From the NCBI GenBank assembly GCA_003024175.1, contig MDYQ01000052.1, forward strand, positions 1 to 64,000: a DNA stretch of 64,000 bases. Reading direction: 5' to 3'. The translations under genes were made by a program, and so were the position numbers. Shown in pieces: positions 1-12,830 of the stretch (within the stretch, counting starts at the first letter, position 1; each line of letters opens with the position of its first letter). The DNA is from Planoprotostelium fungivorum (lineage: Eukaryota; Evosea; Variosea; Cavosteliida; Cavosteliaceae). The notes beneath the pieces are model-generated. The model ran no database searches and was not told the origin of the DNA. It was given only the letters and a program-made list of their open reading frames with translations.

Positions 1-125
1 CTTTTTTTTCGTCGAGCGGATATTTAATGCTACCATGGACGACAGGTGCGAGGAAGGATGTCAGTCAACACCTTCCGAGTTTTAGGCAGGCGGTTACATT
101 CAACAGCAGCACAGCGCCAGGGGGG

Positions 126-3100
126 ATGTCTAATCCGGGGGTCATGAGACATCGACCCTCTATGGGTATGTGCAGAATCGAAAGCGTGGTCGATCGGATG
201 GCTGATATGATGTCAGTTGAGATGGACGAACAACTGGAAAAGTGTGAGGCTGCCGAAGTCCTATGCCCGTGGGAGGGTGGGTGTTGAAATGTTTAGACGA
301 CGTTCCTCTCGATCGTCTTGGATACGATGTCACAGTGACACATGAGGCAGGACCAGCACGTATGAGGGACAGCCACATGTCCACCTGTAAGTTTCATTGG
401 GCCAGAGACATCATCAGACCTCTTCTACTCCGCATAGAACAGCTCGAAGTGAAAGAAGCAACTCGAGTCAGGTGATATAGACATCCGCATCATGCCGTGT
501 GACGCTCTTTCAAGAGAGGCGAGATCCAGGGATCTGGATCGGAATAATTCTACTTCTTCTGATTTCTCTTTGGGAGAACAATCGGTGCACAGCGCATCAA
601 CGGTGAGCCGAATCACATCTCATCCGATCCCATCAGATCATCATTTGGATTCTTTGTTGCCATCATCCACCGTATGACACACCACATAGGAGCCCATCAT
701 CACTAGAGGTCAATCTCCAGAGAAGAGAAGAGGGGGATCACAATCGAACAAGCGACCCGTTTCTCTCGAAATATCCAAGGTAGAGATGAACGGAGAGGGT
801 CACAGATCTCTCTTCACCGAGGTGAGTTTCACTCTCATCATCATCGTCATCTCCACTCGAATCGTTTCATCTTTCAGATGATGAGACATCGAACACATGT
901 CACAGATCACCTCGAGAAAGATGAAGGGAAAGAGAGACAAGAAGAAAGCCTCCACGATTTCCATCTCAGCGGCAGAGATGGCAGTGGAGAGGGAGAATTT
1001 CAAGAAGGAAATGGGATATGACGTGGACAAGAGTCAACCGCATTATCTCACACCATCACGATCCATCAGCACCCCAGAAGTACCGTGAGTCTCGTTGTAG
1101 ATTGATGTTCTGACGCGTTGTAGTTCGGGGGAAGGCCCGACGGACACCGAGGTGAATTTTATTCATTTTCTGTCGTCCCTCTATTGAAAGAAAAACGTGG
1201 ATGGAATGCAATGATATATCCTACATGATAATTCTATTCAACGACGACAGAGAAAAAGTTCTAGAAGAGAGAACGAGTCTTCCAAGTTGACCTGGACATT
1301 CAATCCCGCCCACTCGTTGGGGTGAGAGACACCGGTGAATCTCTCCACTCACATCCCTGGTAGCGGAAAATTGATGACGTCATCGTCACGTCAGGCTCCA
1401 CGAAAATCTTCCTCCGTTGGATCTCTACCCGATCTGCAGATCAATTCTTCCGAAGATATTTTATCCGAAGAACTATTCTCCGATATGACCGTGAGAGATT
1501 TTTCACCGAAATCTCCGCGAATTTTCGAATCTTCTCATCGTGACGAGAAAAAATTGAAACGTCGCAGATTTTATTCAAAGATTTAGACAAATTATCTGCA
1601 CTCTTCTCGGCCAGTATGAACGTTACAGATTTCCCTCAACTCCTCTACAAATTCTTCGAATCACACGATCAACACTTGAACCTACTGAGATGGTCCGTAC
1701 AACACGAAGTGGCCAGCCAGAGTGAGCGAAAACTCGTTGAAAACTCGTTAAAGGATGTACAGAGGATCCACAGGGTCTCTTCCGTGAGGAGAGTTTCGCG
1801 ACGAAATTGTTTCACGTCATTTTCTTCACAAAGGTGGGAGACGTGAATCACGCCTACCTGCAAGAGGTGATAGAGCCTCTCTTGAATGACATAAGAGGTT
1901 GCACTCAATCTTTAGAGGTGAATATCATCGAGATGTTTCGATTTCATTTTTTTCAATCTTTTTGTCATTTCAACATTTTTATAAACAAATATACATGAAA
2001 TGATCGTTTTATCATCACAAGTGAGATATCAATGAGATATTTCAGATCGAAGACAGTCGTGTTCCTACGGGACAGAAGATAGATACATCGTACAATTGTA
2101 AATGGTTCATCCACAGAGCCATCGAATTAGTGGATAGGCTGTCCAATCGATCTCACCTGGCCACGGGGTGAGAATATTCCCCGAATTTTCTTGACAGGGG
2201 GTAGCATATGGACCGAAGCGTTGATCATCTTGAGGGACGAAATTTCGAGGAAATTCAAGAGTCCGAACAAGTACGTAGGAGGCATCTTGTTTCTGCGATA
2301 CATCTGCCCCGCTCTCATGTTTCCCGGCAGACACGGCTATCTGAAAGGTGAAGCAGTCTTCATTTTAAGATGTTTTCTCGTTCTACAACGCACCGTCGAC
2401 TCATTTCTACACAGAAGACGAGAAGTTGACCGACCTCGCACAACGACATCTGATTGTGGCGGGAAAAACGCTGCAGATGTTAGCCAACGGTGACCTCATA
2501 TCAAGAGAGAGACCGCACCACGAGATATTCAACAAGTACATCAGCAAGCACTACCCCAAAGTCTCTCACTTCCTCTTCTCTATAATGGTGGGATCGTTGT
2601 AGATCGAATGTTCTGAGAATTTTCCAGGGGAGGGAGGAGCAGACCGTACCCACGAACCTCATCGACCCAGAAATTTCGAAGAAAAATCTGATTACGTGCC
2701 TGAGAACGCAGCTGGTAGCCAAGCAGGAGTACATCCTCTCACAACATCTGAGAAAATTCAACTTGTTGATGTCACACAATGCGAGCACGGAAGAATATCG
2801 ATTGGCCATGCATCGAAAAGAGACGGAAACGATGGTTTATTATCGGCGGATGGAGGTGACCATCTACAACGATTGAATTTTCGCTGAATTTTCCCAGGGG
2901 TCAGGGACATCGTTCAAAGTGGTCACTCGCATGCCGGTCACCCTGTCGGTGAGATTTCCATGAAATTTCGTCGTCGACAAAATGTGTGACGTGTCGATAG
3001 GTTGTGAGAGATTTTCTGAAGGAAAACGAAATCCACACGACAAATCCAACTTTCACTTCTCATTCTCTCGTTGGGAAATTAGACGAGAGTAGGAGTGACT

Positions 3101-3557
3101 TCTACATGATCTCTCCTTCGGTGAAGCGAGACTGGCTGTACACATACTACTTCAGTGAGTCGAAATTTCATCGAGTTTTCTCCTGACGTCGTCGTACAGC
3201 AGAAGAGCCGACACGTATGATATCTCTGTGGTATTCGACGCACAGGACCCATGATATCTTGGAAGGATATCTCAGAGCGAACATCATAGGTGGGTCTATA
3301 GGTCACGTGACCTGTACTCATGAGTCACAGTCGGGGGATGCATCGTGACGGAAGGACCACCGAATCAAGTCGTCTTCACTTACATCTATCATGCAGATGC
3401 AAAGGGAGCCACTTGGGTGACGACGAGAGAGGTGGCAGAAGAGGTGTGATGATGATGATGATGCGAGTGGTGACGTGCGATGTAGATGGAGAGAGTGAGG
3501 ACGCTGTTGTGCGCGAGACAATCCGAACAGAAAGTCAAATCGAAAGAGGAAGAATAA
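126..3557 (+). CDS. RasGAP protein with C-terminal START-like domain
   Basis: Multi-exon gene. The N-terminal third is Ser-rich and basic with no recognised fold. A RasGAP domain follows. The exon around 1766-1918 carries LFREESFATKLF, matching the RasGAP arginine-finger motif (Arg codon 1783-1785). A later exon carries FLRYICPAL, matching the family FLR-PA motif, so GTPase activation of a Ras-type protein is likely. The last exons (about 2900-3557) encode a START-like fold, recognised from the run IVGGCIVTEGPPNQVVFTYI followed by DAKG, which resembles the lipid-binding START pattern. The protein may therefore couple Ras inactivation to a lipid ligand; that coupling is inference. The first ATG (126) is tentative, since upstream exons could exist. 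A 20-nt intron (277-296) is needed to keep frame near the 5' end. The stop TAA (3555-3557) lies inside an AATAAA hexamer. Confidence 0.8.
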
Positions 3558-3881
3558 ATGTTTTGTATTCATCTTTCATTTCATCATCCGTCATCGAGGT
3601 CGTCACCAGGCTTGTGGGTCTCTTGTTCCTTTGTTCCACAGCTTCAACGCGGGTGCTCTCATGCTCGCACTCTAAACCCGGAATTGGCGAGCCTCGCACG
3701 AGGCAACGCCCGAGGAAATACGATGTTCGGTAGATTACCGAAATTTGTTACGTTAAGCAACGTGCGACGTCGCGCATTTGCTGATGTAGGATGACAGGCG
3801 ATGACCCGCGGAACATCTGTCATCTCCCACCGTGTCGATTTGAATCGCCCACAAGGACGAGGCCTTCCATCTTCTAACGAC
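3558..3881 (+). promoter_or_regulatory. Intergenic gap upstream of the ABC transporter
   Basis: There is no supported gene between the RasGAP stop and the transporter start. Open frames here overlap each other and have no family match. The only structure I see is a short perfect hairpin at 3691-3704 (GCCTCG, two-base loop, CGAGGC). The gap presumably holds the 3' end of one gene and the promoter of the next. Confidence 0.4.
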
Positions 3882-6800
3882 ATGGGAAAAGTGAAGACGA
3901 CCGAGAATGAAGTCGAATTGGTGACACCCGAAGAAACGAAGGCTTTGGATCCTGCGGCGGTTGATGAGAAGGAGAAGAAGAAGGATGAGAAGCCGCCACC
4001 ACCTCCTTCAGTACCCTTCTTCCATCTCTTTCGCTTCGCCAGCACGAAGGATAAGATCTTATTGACGTGAGGTTATCATACAAATGTATAGGAGGGCTGA
4101 GGATCATTCATAGTGTGGCCATCATAGCGAGTATCACTATTGGTGTTCTCGTCCCTCTTCAGATTCTCATCTTTGGAGATCTAGTATCAAACTTGACGCC
4201 AGCTCTGGCCAACCCAACGACTGATAATCTTCTGAATGCTTTATTACCCACTATCAAGGCCATCACGGGTATCGGAGCAGGTATGTTGGTCGGAGGTTAC
4301 ATCGCCCAATGTTGCTGGGTCTTATCAGGAGAGAACCAAGTTCGAGTGAGTCACCACATTCAAGGGATCTTGATATATCCAATCATCGAGTCTTGTCTTG
4401 CGATTGAGATGTTGTTCATTTTGATGAAGACACGTACCTCCTTCTGTATTCACATACTGACTATCGAGTAGAGGATCAGACAGTTGTACGTTCATGCCAT
4501 CTTGAGACAAGACATGGAGTGGTTCGACAAAGGAGAACAAGGGTCTCTCAACACTCGTCTGGCCAACGACACTCAAGTCAGTTCATCATCACTCTCCTCC
4601 CCCACCATCTCTCCTCCATCCACAATCATGCATCTCATCATACGCGTCTGATCGTCTTCTCATCTCTCTCAGTTGATTCAAGATGCCATCAGCGAGAAAG
4701 CCGGTGCAACTCTACAAGCCTTCGCTCAATTCATCGCCGGTCTCATCATCGCCTTCATCAAAGGTTGGAGACTCGCTCTCGTCATCATGGCCTGTCTTCC
4801 CATCATGGGTGAGCCCCCCTCCCATCCACAACACATGACGTCATCTTCCATCTCACATCAACTTCCATCTCGCATCATCTCGCGATCTCATGTCTGATGA
4901 TGCACAAAGGTATATTGGGAGGCATCATGATGACTTTTTTGACAAAGTTCATGACATCGGGGCAAGACGCATACGCTGAAGCCGGTGGCATCGCTGAGCA
5001 GGCCCTGGGAGGCCTCAAGACCGTCTATGCATTCTCCCTGCAGAAGAGATTTCTCAAGAAATACGAAGAGAAATTGGACAACGCGAAGGCGGTACGTTTG
5101 AAATTCAAATTTTTGATGGCCGGTATTGAATGTCGCAGATCAATATCAAGGCGGGATGGATCATCGGTATCGGTTTCGGAGTCTTCATGTTCGTTCTGTT
5201 CGCCTCTTACGGTCTGGCCTTCTGGTACGGAGCCAAGTTAGTGAGAGAAGGAACAGATGGAATGGATGGTGGAAGAGTAAGTCAACCTCATGATGATATC
5301 ATCATCATCATCATGACGACCGACATCATCATCTCATGATGAACATCATCACCTCACGATGATGACTCGATCACTCACATCCATCAGGTACTCACCGTCT
5401 TCTTATCCCTCGTCATCGGTGCCATGGCCCTGATGCAGATCGCCCCTCACCTCCAAGCTTTCGGCTCCGGCCGTGCCGCCGCCTTCCAAGTCTTCCAGAC
5501 CATCGATAGAGTCCCTCAAGTCGACACTGACGATCGCACCGGAAAATGTCCAGATACCGTACGTGTCGACGCCGAAATTTCACTGAAATTTCACAGGTTA
5601 CGGGCGCCATCACCTTCAAGAACGTCAAGTTTAATTACCCGACGAGACCTGACGTTCCCATCCTGAAGGACTTGTCGTTGGACATCAAGCCAGGGACAAC
5701 GGTGGCCTTTGTGGGCCCCTCTGGCAGTGGTAAATCGACTTCAGTGTCGCTCGTTCAACGATTTTACGACCCTGTGGAGGGAACAGTAGAATTGGACGGA
5801 AACGACTTGAAATCGTTAGACGTCAAGTGGCTGAGGAGGCAGATCGGTATCGTCAGTCAAGAGCCCGTTCTATTCAATATGAGCATCAGAGACAACCTAT
5901 TACAAGGTGATCTTCTCTTCCTCTGACGATATTTATACTACGTCGATCGTATTCGTTACACGTGATGAAGATCGAACGAAAATAGCTTTCAATGGGATTG
6001 AAACCGAAATAGGATTGGTCGATGGAGCCGAGGCTAATGAAGAGGAGATCATAGAGGCTTGCAAGAAGGCTAATTGTCACAATTTCATCACGCAGCTGCC
6101 CAGGGGCTACGACACTCTCGTCGGGGACCACGGTGGTATGATGTCTGGCGGTCAGAAGCAGCGTATCGCCATCGCGAGAGCTTTACTGAAAGACCCACGC
6201 ATCCTATTATTAGACGAGGTGAAGCTGTGTTCTATTTTTATCTCTCCTAACGATGACCAGGCCACGTCGGCCCTAGATACAGCTTCAGAGAGGCTCGTCC
6301 AGAAGGCACTCGACGCCGCGTCTAAAGATAGAACGACGATCGTCATCGCTCACAGATTGTCCACCATCAAGAATGCAGATCTCATCGTTGTCATGGAGAA
6401 GGGAGATCTGGTGGAGAAGGGAAACCACGATGAACTGTACGCCCTGGGAGGTGTCTACACCAAGTTGGTTGACAAGCAGAAGATCAAGATGCAAGAGGAT
6501 CCCAGCGCTGCACGTATCGAAGAGCCGTTGGATGATGAGGCACTCGAGCAGGTGAGACATCTATTCTCTTCGTGATGATATGATGATGATGTGGTGATGA
6601 TCGTGTAATGATGATGTGATGATGTGATGGTCAACGCGTAATGGTACGTAAGTTTGACTGAGACGTTCTTAGGAATTGGCAAAGGAGAGAGAACAATTGA
6701 GTGCAAAGATTGCAGTGTCCAACGGTGAAGAGACGCTCATCTCCATGGACGGCGTCGTACGCGTGAAATCCAAGAGAGAACTGTCAGAAGAAGCCAAGTG

Positions 6801-9115
6801 AGTGCCCACGGCGTGACATTCCGCTGAAATTTCGCAGGGAGAAGAAGATGCAGCAGAGAGCACCAGTCTTCCGTGTCTTAGGTATGATGAAACCAGACGC
6901 ACACTTGTTGTTTTTGGGTGTATTAGGCGCGCTCGGTTTCGGAGCTGTCATGCCCTGCTACGCTCTCATCTTCTCCAAGGTGAGAAATTTCCGCGAGACA
7001 TCCATCTACAACGAGCCGACCCACGCGGTAGGTCATCGTCGTCCTCTCGGTGACCCAAACGGCCTCGGATAATTCTGGCCTGGGTGGTGCGAATCTCTAC
7101 GCATTCTTATTTGCCATGATCGGTCTCGGAGCATTCCTCACCGTGGCCGTTCAAGTCGTCTCCTTCGAGGTACGTACCTTACGTCCCCTTCCCAAAATCC
7201 ACCCCACCTCGTTCTGACTCGTTGTAGACGGCCGGAGCCCGCCTGACGCGCCTCATTCGCAGTAAGACCTTCTCCGCCCTATTGAGGCAGGAGGCCGGCT
7301 TCTTTGATTTAGAAGGAAACTCGATGGGCGCCCTGACCTCTGCTCTGGCCACAGATGCAGCCGGTGTGGGTGACATGGTCACGAAGACGTGGGGTGACAT
7401 GTTCCAACTGGTGTCCGCTTTCATCACGGGCATCATCATCAGTTTCGTCTACTCTTGGAGGTTATCTCTGGTCATCATGTGTGGTATTCCATTCACTGCC
7501 ACCGGAACTGCACTGGAAGCGAGAGTTCATCAGGTCAGAATGGCATTTTCTCTTCATTTATTATCATATGTATTTCTCACGTTCGACATTCAATTCTTAT
7601 CTTCGATATTTCATTCTTCTATTCATGATTTCATTCTTATTTCGATATTTCATTCTTACGTTCGTACCATTTCGATCAAATGAATACGAACCTTTACATC
7701 TCCACAACCATCTCCTCTCATCAAGATTAACGTCACGACAGGGATTCGAAGACAAGACGAAGAAGGCTTATACTCAATCGGGTGAGATCGCCTCTGAAGC
7801 CATCAAAGAGATCCGCACCGTCAAATCGTTGACTCGAGAGGCCTTCTGGGAAGATCGTTACGTGAAGAACATCGAATACCCCCACCGCCTCGCCTTACGT
7901 AAAGCGTACTTGGCTTCCCTGGGATACGGTACACAGCAGGGGTTCAACATGTGGATCACCGCCCTCGGATTTTACGCGGGAATTCGATTCGTGGGCGCCG
8001 GAATGGGAAATTTCGAGGTACGTATCGCGGCTATTTTTAGCTCATCTAACCCCTCCAGGACGTCTTCGTCGTGTTGATCGTTCTCTTGACCATGTCTTCC
8101 ACGATGGGTCGAGCTTCTCTCTTCGTCTCCAAATTTGTCAAGGGAAAGCACTGTGCCATCAATACCTTCGAGCTGTTAGACAGGAAGACTCTCATCGACC
8201 CGGAGGCCGATGGAGAAGACCTGGGAGACGTGAAGGGGGACATCGACCTCAAGGACATCAGCTTCCGCTACCCCGCCAGGCCGGACATTCCGATCTTCAC
8301 GGGAAATTTCGGATTCTCCGCACGCCAGGCCCAGACCGTCGCCCTCGTCGGACCTTCCGGTGAGTTCGTCCCGAATCCGTCCCAAAAGTGACCCATTCAG
8401 GCTGCGGAAAATCCACGTCCATCGGGATGCTCGAGAGGTTCTACGACCCTTCTTCCGGTGTCGTCTCGGTCGACGGCAGAGACACGAAGAAGGTCACCGT
8501 CACCTCTCTCCGCAGAGACATGGCCCTCGTAGGACAAGAACCCGTCCTCTTTGACATGTCCATACGAGAGAACTTGAAATTCGGTTCAGATCGTGACGAT
8601 GTCACGGACGAAGAAGTCAACGAAGCGGCGAGAACGGCCAACATTCACAATTTCATCTCAGAGCTGCCGGACGGTTACGAGACGAGAGTAGGAGATAAGG
8701 GAAGTCAATTGTCCGGCGGGCAGAAGCAGAGGATTGCCATCGCCAGGGCTCTCATCCGAAAACCAAAGATCTTGTTGTTGGACGAGGTGATGATTGGATG
8801 ACATCATGCCGCGTCCTCTATCTCTTACGATAGACATTGTTTCGTCATCATGCGTGGAGCTGATGATGTCTGCAGGCTACTTCCGCGTTAGACTCTGAAT
8901 CCGAAAAGTTGGTGCAAGAAGCGTTGGACAGAGCTGCCGCCGGCCGCACGACCATCACCATCGCTCACAGATTGTCCACCATTCAAAACGCGGATGTCAT
9001 CTGTGTGGTGAAGGATGGAAAAGTCGTCGAGCAGGGGAAACATTTCGATCTCATCGCTTTGAACGGAGTCTACAAGGAATTGGTCGATCAACAAGATCTC
9101 AACGCTTTGAATTAG
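3882..9115 (+). CDS. Full-length P-glycoprotein-type ABC transporter (ABCB)
   Basis: ATP-driven membrane exporter of the MDR/ABCB family with two halves in one chain, each a transmembrane domain followed by a nucleotide-binding domain. The N-terminus (ATG 3882) is charged and Pro-rich. NBD1 has Walker [10 protein letters not shown] near 5713-5740 and the signature [16 protein letters not shown] with Walker B ILLLDE near 6139-6220. NBD2 has Walker A GPSGCGKST split by an intron near 8360-8400 and the signature [16 protein letters not shown] with ILLLDE near 8705-8790. H-loop regions ([10 protein letters not shown] and [10 protein letters not shown]) are present in both halves, so both ATP sites look intact. 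Substrate and membrane cannot be told from sequence; xenobiotic export is typical of the family. Many introns interrupt it, some rich in GATGAT repeats or in GAAATTTC. The stop TAG is at 9113-9115. Confidence 0.95.
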
Positions 9116-9241
9116 AGGAGAGAATAGAAGGGATATTGTTGATGTCTTTCTTCTTCATCGCATGGTTTGTCATTCGGACATGAACGGTTGTGGACGTGTT
9201 CCAATAAGAGATGTAATATAGACGTTTTGATGTTACACTCT

Positions 9242-10982
9242 TTATAGTTCGCTCTCTGGCGTTAAAAGTTCGAGCTGATCGTCTTCCGACACATCTTCTA
9301 ATGATCTTCCCATGCTCTCGGGAATCAAGAAGGTAACCCCCAACCCCATCAACATGACGACAGAGAAGATACCCAGCAGGAGCCTGAAACCATAAGGTAC
9401 GGCCGCGGTGATCTGAGGGAACAAGAAGGTGCCGATGATGGCCCCGGCCTTTCCTGAGGCAGCAGAGATACCGTGACACTGGATGAGTCAATCTCGTGAT
9501 GTTGAAATGAGATGAGATGATGGATGTGATGTGATTGAGTCGAGGTGATTGGATGATGTCTCACAGTAGAACGGAAGCGAGTGGGGAAGACTTCTCCGGG
9601 GATGATGAACGTCGTGGTGTTCGGACCGCAGTTGAAACAGAAGAGAGCTACGGCATAGATAGCCACAAAGACCTTGGGCGCGTGAGCCTTCAAGAGATCG
9701 TAGAAAATGGCCAGAGCCGCCATGCAGATGGTGAGACCCGCGAAACCAAAGATCTGCAGGGGCTTCCTACCTGCCTTCAAGTCAGACACCTGCTACACGA
9801 CTTCGACTGACCTACGACGTCGATGAGAGCAGTGGCAACCCAGTATCCTGGCAGGAGACCCATACAAACGGCCACAGTGTTTCCCTTGGCGATGGACATG
9901 AAGAGGGTGTAAGCGTCTCCGTTTTGTGTGAATCCGATCTGATCGATGATGTAAGATTGGTTGAGCGTGATGCCGTAGTAAGCGACGTCCAAGAGAAACC
10001 AAGCGCTAGCGGTGCCTAACAGGACCTTTCCGTTCTTCCACTGACCAAAGTGGGACTTGAATTCGGCGAAGGTGGCCGTCTTGTTGTCGTTCGACTGCTT
10101 CTGCTTGGCGAAACGTGGGCTCTCGGGCATGGTGAGACGGAAGTAGAGGACGGCGACGCAAGGTACGGCGCCGAAACCCTGCATCGCATGTCAGCTGATT
10201 GATTCGAGATTGGAAGATCGGATGTCTCACCATGATGATTCTCCAGACGAAATCGAGGTTCATGGGATCGCGGATGATAGAGTCTTTGAAACAGGCGAGG
10301 GTGATCATGGAGAGGATGCCTCCGAAGAGTTGACCGAAACCTTGCATCGAGAAGACGGCGGACATCAGAGTTCCTCTTCTTCTCTTGTTGGAGACTTCTG
10401 AAGTGATGGTGGCAGAGAGGGGATAATCACCACCGATACCAATGCCCATGATTAACCTCCAGATGCTGATCATGGCGGAGATGGTGAGACCTCTCATGGG
10501 AGAAGAACTCATAGCGGCGGCTACGGTTCCGACGATGATGATCATCAGTTCGAGGCCGTAGACTTGAGATCTGTTGTAAAGACGTTAGAAACGTCTCACA
10601 CAATGGATGTAGAACTAACCTTCCCTTGTGGTCGGCCAAAAGACCGAAGACAAGTTGTCCGATGAGAGTGCCAAACAGGACGGATCCTTTCATGAAACCA
10701 TCGTCGAGAGGTGGTGCGTGATCTTTTCCATTGAGATAGACGTACGAGATCATGCTGACCGTCAAGTTTGTGATGAAGAGATCGTATGCATCCGTGAAGA
10801 ATCTACAGCTCGGTGAGGACTGACAGAATCAATTCTAACCCTCACCCCACACTGGCAACACCAACGGCTCTCACGTGCCACCAGCTGAAAGAAGCATCAT
10901 CCAAATCTTTCAGAGACACCTTGGCATCATCTTCGGCGTTGTCCTCCTGAAACTTGAGGGAGCTGTACTTTGCCTTGGACAT
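9242..10982 (-). CDS. PHO84: Phosphate:proton symporter, PHO84-type MFS
   Basis: Major facilitator superfamily protein of the fungal and plant high-affinity inorganic phosphate transporter group. It is recognised by the N-terminal run FFTDAYDLFITNL, the family signature MGIGIGGDYPLSATITSE (near 10415-10465), and MPESPRF before the central cytoplasmic loop. The C-terminal tail contains PESMGRSLED. Some twelve hydrophobic segments are spread over short exons. The start is MSKAKYSSLKF (ATG 10982), followed by an acidic cytosolic N-terminus. It is convergent with the ABC transporter upstream, with only about 125 bp between stop codons. It likely acts at the plasma membrane for phosphate uptake. 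Another substrate within the same MFS branch cannot be fully excluded, but the GGDYPLS signature is quite specific. Confidence 0.9.
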
Positions 10983-11560
10983 ATCGGGTTACTTGTGAGA
11001 ATGTGAAGACGAACGGGAATCGTATGGTAGGTGGATCCGGCAGGACGTCTCGATTGTCCGACCGTTTCAGCTTCTCAACCATTGAGGGTGAGTTCGAGCT
11101 AAAGGTCTGACAGTTCCCGCCTTTTACCTCGAAGATTCTGACAAGACCGATCGGTTTGTGATGCACTCCATCACCCACCTGCGAGGAGGTTCGTGCAAGG
11201 TCGACAGAGTGAGGGCGTCTGAAACTTAAGAGGTCGCCGATGATCATCGGCCACTGAGGGATTCCGAGAGCGTGACATGAGAGTCAACCGCATTTCTCCT
11301 CATAAATTCGAAGAGAATTAGACAAGAACAGTGGGAAACAGATGAACTGGTATTCAAGGAGCAGCTGAGTCCATATACACAGTTGTAGATGGATTCCATG
11401 ATGGTGGGACGATATTCTTCTTATGATCGAGACAAGCCCACTGTGTAAAACTCATCAAAGCGGGGGCCGGCGGATGAAAGATGTAAATCGCCAAAACAAA
11501 GACCAATCTCGCCTCACTCTATTGAAACCTCATCATCAGCCAAGACCTCCTTTTATTTCC
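10983..11560 (-). promoter_or_regulatory. Intergenic gap upstream of the phosphate transporter
   Basis: Holds no supported gene. Short frames on both strands have no family match and overlap one another. It lies between the dehydrogenase stop and the transporter start, both on the minus strand, and most likely contains the transporter's promoter and 5' leader. No clear element was seen. Confidence 0.35.
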
Positions 11561-12830
11561 TCACAACTTGGCCTTCATGATCTCCGCAAACGAATCAGAG
11601 GCGGAGACGGGATAGCTGACTCTGTTCCAGTCCTCCACCTTGTTCCATTGGTCTCTAACGTCCTCGGGTGTCAGACCCTTCTTAGGGTCCAACAGGAGAC
11701 CCTCGCTCCTCTGCCACCTCAACTTTGCGAACCAACCGGCTCCAACCTCGTAGACCTGGGGTCGTCAGCAGGGGGTGGGGGAGGGGGGAGGCACGAAAGA
11801 TTGAGCCCACCTGTCCGTTCTCGCTGCAGCTCGAGTGGCACAAGTAACCGACGAGGGGGATGACTGCCTCGGGCTTCAGAAAGTTCAAGATCTCTGCAGG
11901 CAGTGCGGTCTCTACAGAGTCTTCAGCGTCGTACGTAAGTACAGTACGCACCGGTCAGACGTGAAGCAGCCAGGGGTGCGATGGTGTTGACCAGGATACC
12001 CTTACCCTCACCTGTGACACGTTGTAGATACGAAATAAAACATTTGAAAAATAATTTCGATCACCTTCGAGGGCGAGGGTCTTTGCCAGACCCAATAGTC
12101 CCAATTTGGCCATACTGTAGTTCGCTTGGCCGAAATTTCCATAGAGTCCAGCGGTCGATGTGACGTTGATGATGCGTCTACGATGACGGTCAGATGATCG
12201 AATCATCTGCGACATCTCACCCGTAGCTCTGCTTTCTCATGACGTCCCACGCGGCCTTGGTGACTAAGAAGGTGCCCTTCACGTGAACAGAGTACACGGC
12301 GTCCCAATCTTTCTCGGTCATCTTGACGAAAGATGTGTCTCTCAGGATACCCCTGTGAGAGAGAATGAGTGGACTGTATCGATTAGATGATGTCCTCACG
12401 CGTTGTTGATCAAGATGTCAACGCGACCGAACTTCTCTGGAAGGAATTTTAGATGAGCGCGATGAGAAGATGGGGAACACACCAACGGCGGTCTTGATGA
12501 TTCCGGCACCATTGTCAGATACAGAGTTGTAATCGGCCACGGCCTCACCACCTGCCTTCTTGATCTCTTCGACGACCAAGTCAGCGGCACGATTCGAAGC
12601 ACCGTCGCCTGTTACATAGTTGGCGAAGTGGTACAAGAGGGAGCGACACGAACCTGACATAGAACCACCGAGATCGTTGACGACGACCTTGGCTCCTCTC
12701 GAAGCGAAGAAGAGGGCATAGACTTTACCCAATCCATTTCCCGCACCGGTAATCACGGCGACTGTAGACGATGAGTGGAAGGTTGAGCGACTGTTTTACC
12801 TTGTCCATCATAGCGTAGCTGGTTGCTCAT
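11561..12830 (-). CDS. Peroxisomal (3R)-hydroxyacyl-CoA dehydrogenase (MFE-2-type SDR)
   Basis: Short-chain dehydrogenase closest to the dehydrogenase unit of peroxisomal multifunctional enzyme type 2. The start is [10 protein letters not shown] (ATG 12830). The NAD-binding motif is TGAGNGLG, followed by VVVNDLGG, a hallmark of the MFE-2 branch. NNAG and the catalytic YSMAK (Tyr-X3-Lys) in [18 protein letters not shown] are intact. The family reaction is oxidation of (3R)-hydroxyacyl-CoA to 3-ketoacyl-CoA in beta-oxidation. The protein ends in Ala-Lys-Leu, a canonical type 1 peroxisomal targeting signal. No hydratase or SCP2 domain follows, so this is a stand-alone dehydrogenase. An AATAAA-like hexamer lies just after the stop (11561-11563). 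Several short introns, one carrying CTACAACG, interrupt the gene. Confidence 0.9.

Noticed and set aside
3320-3733. 137-codon frame over the 3' end of the RasGAP gene.
   Set aside because: It runs through a GATGATG intron and out of the START-domain frame; the START frame is better supported.
11423-11863. 146-codon plus-strand frame.
   Set aside because: It is antisense to the last exon of the dehydrogenase, which has clear family motifs and a PTS1, and has no match of its own.
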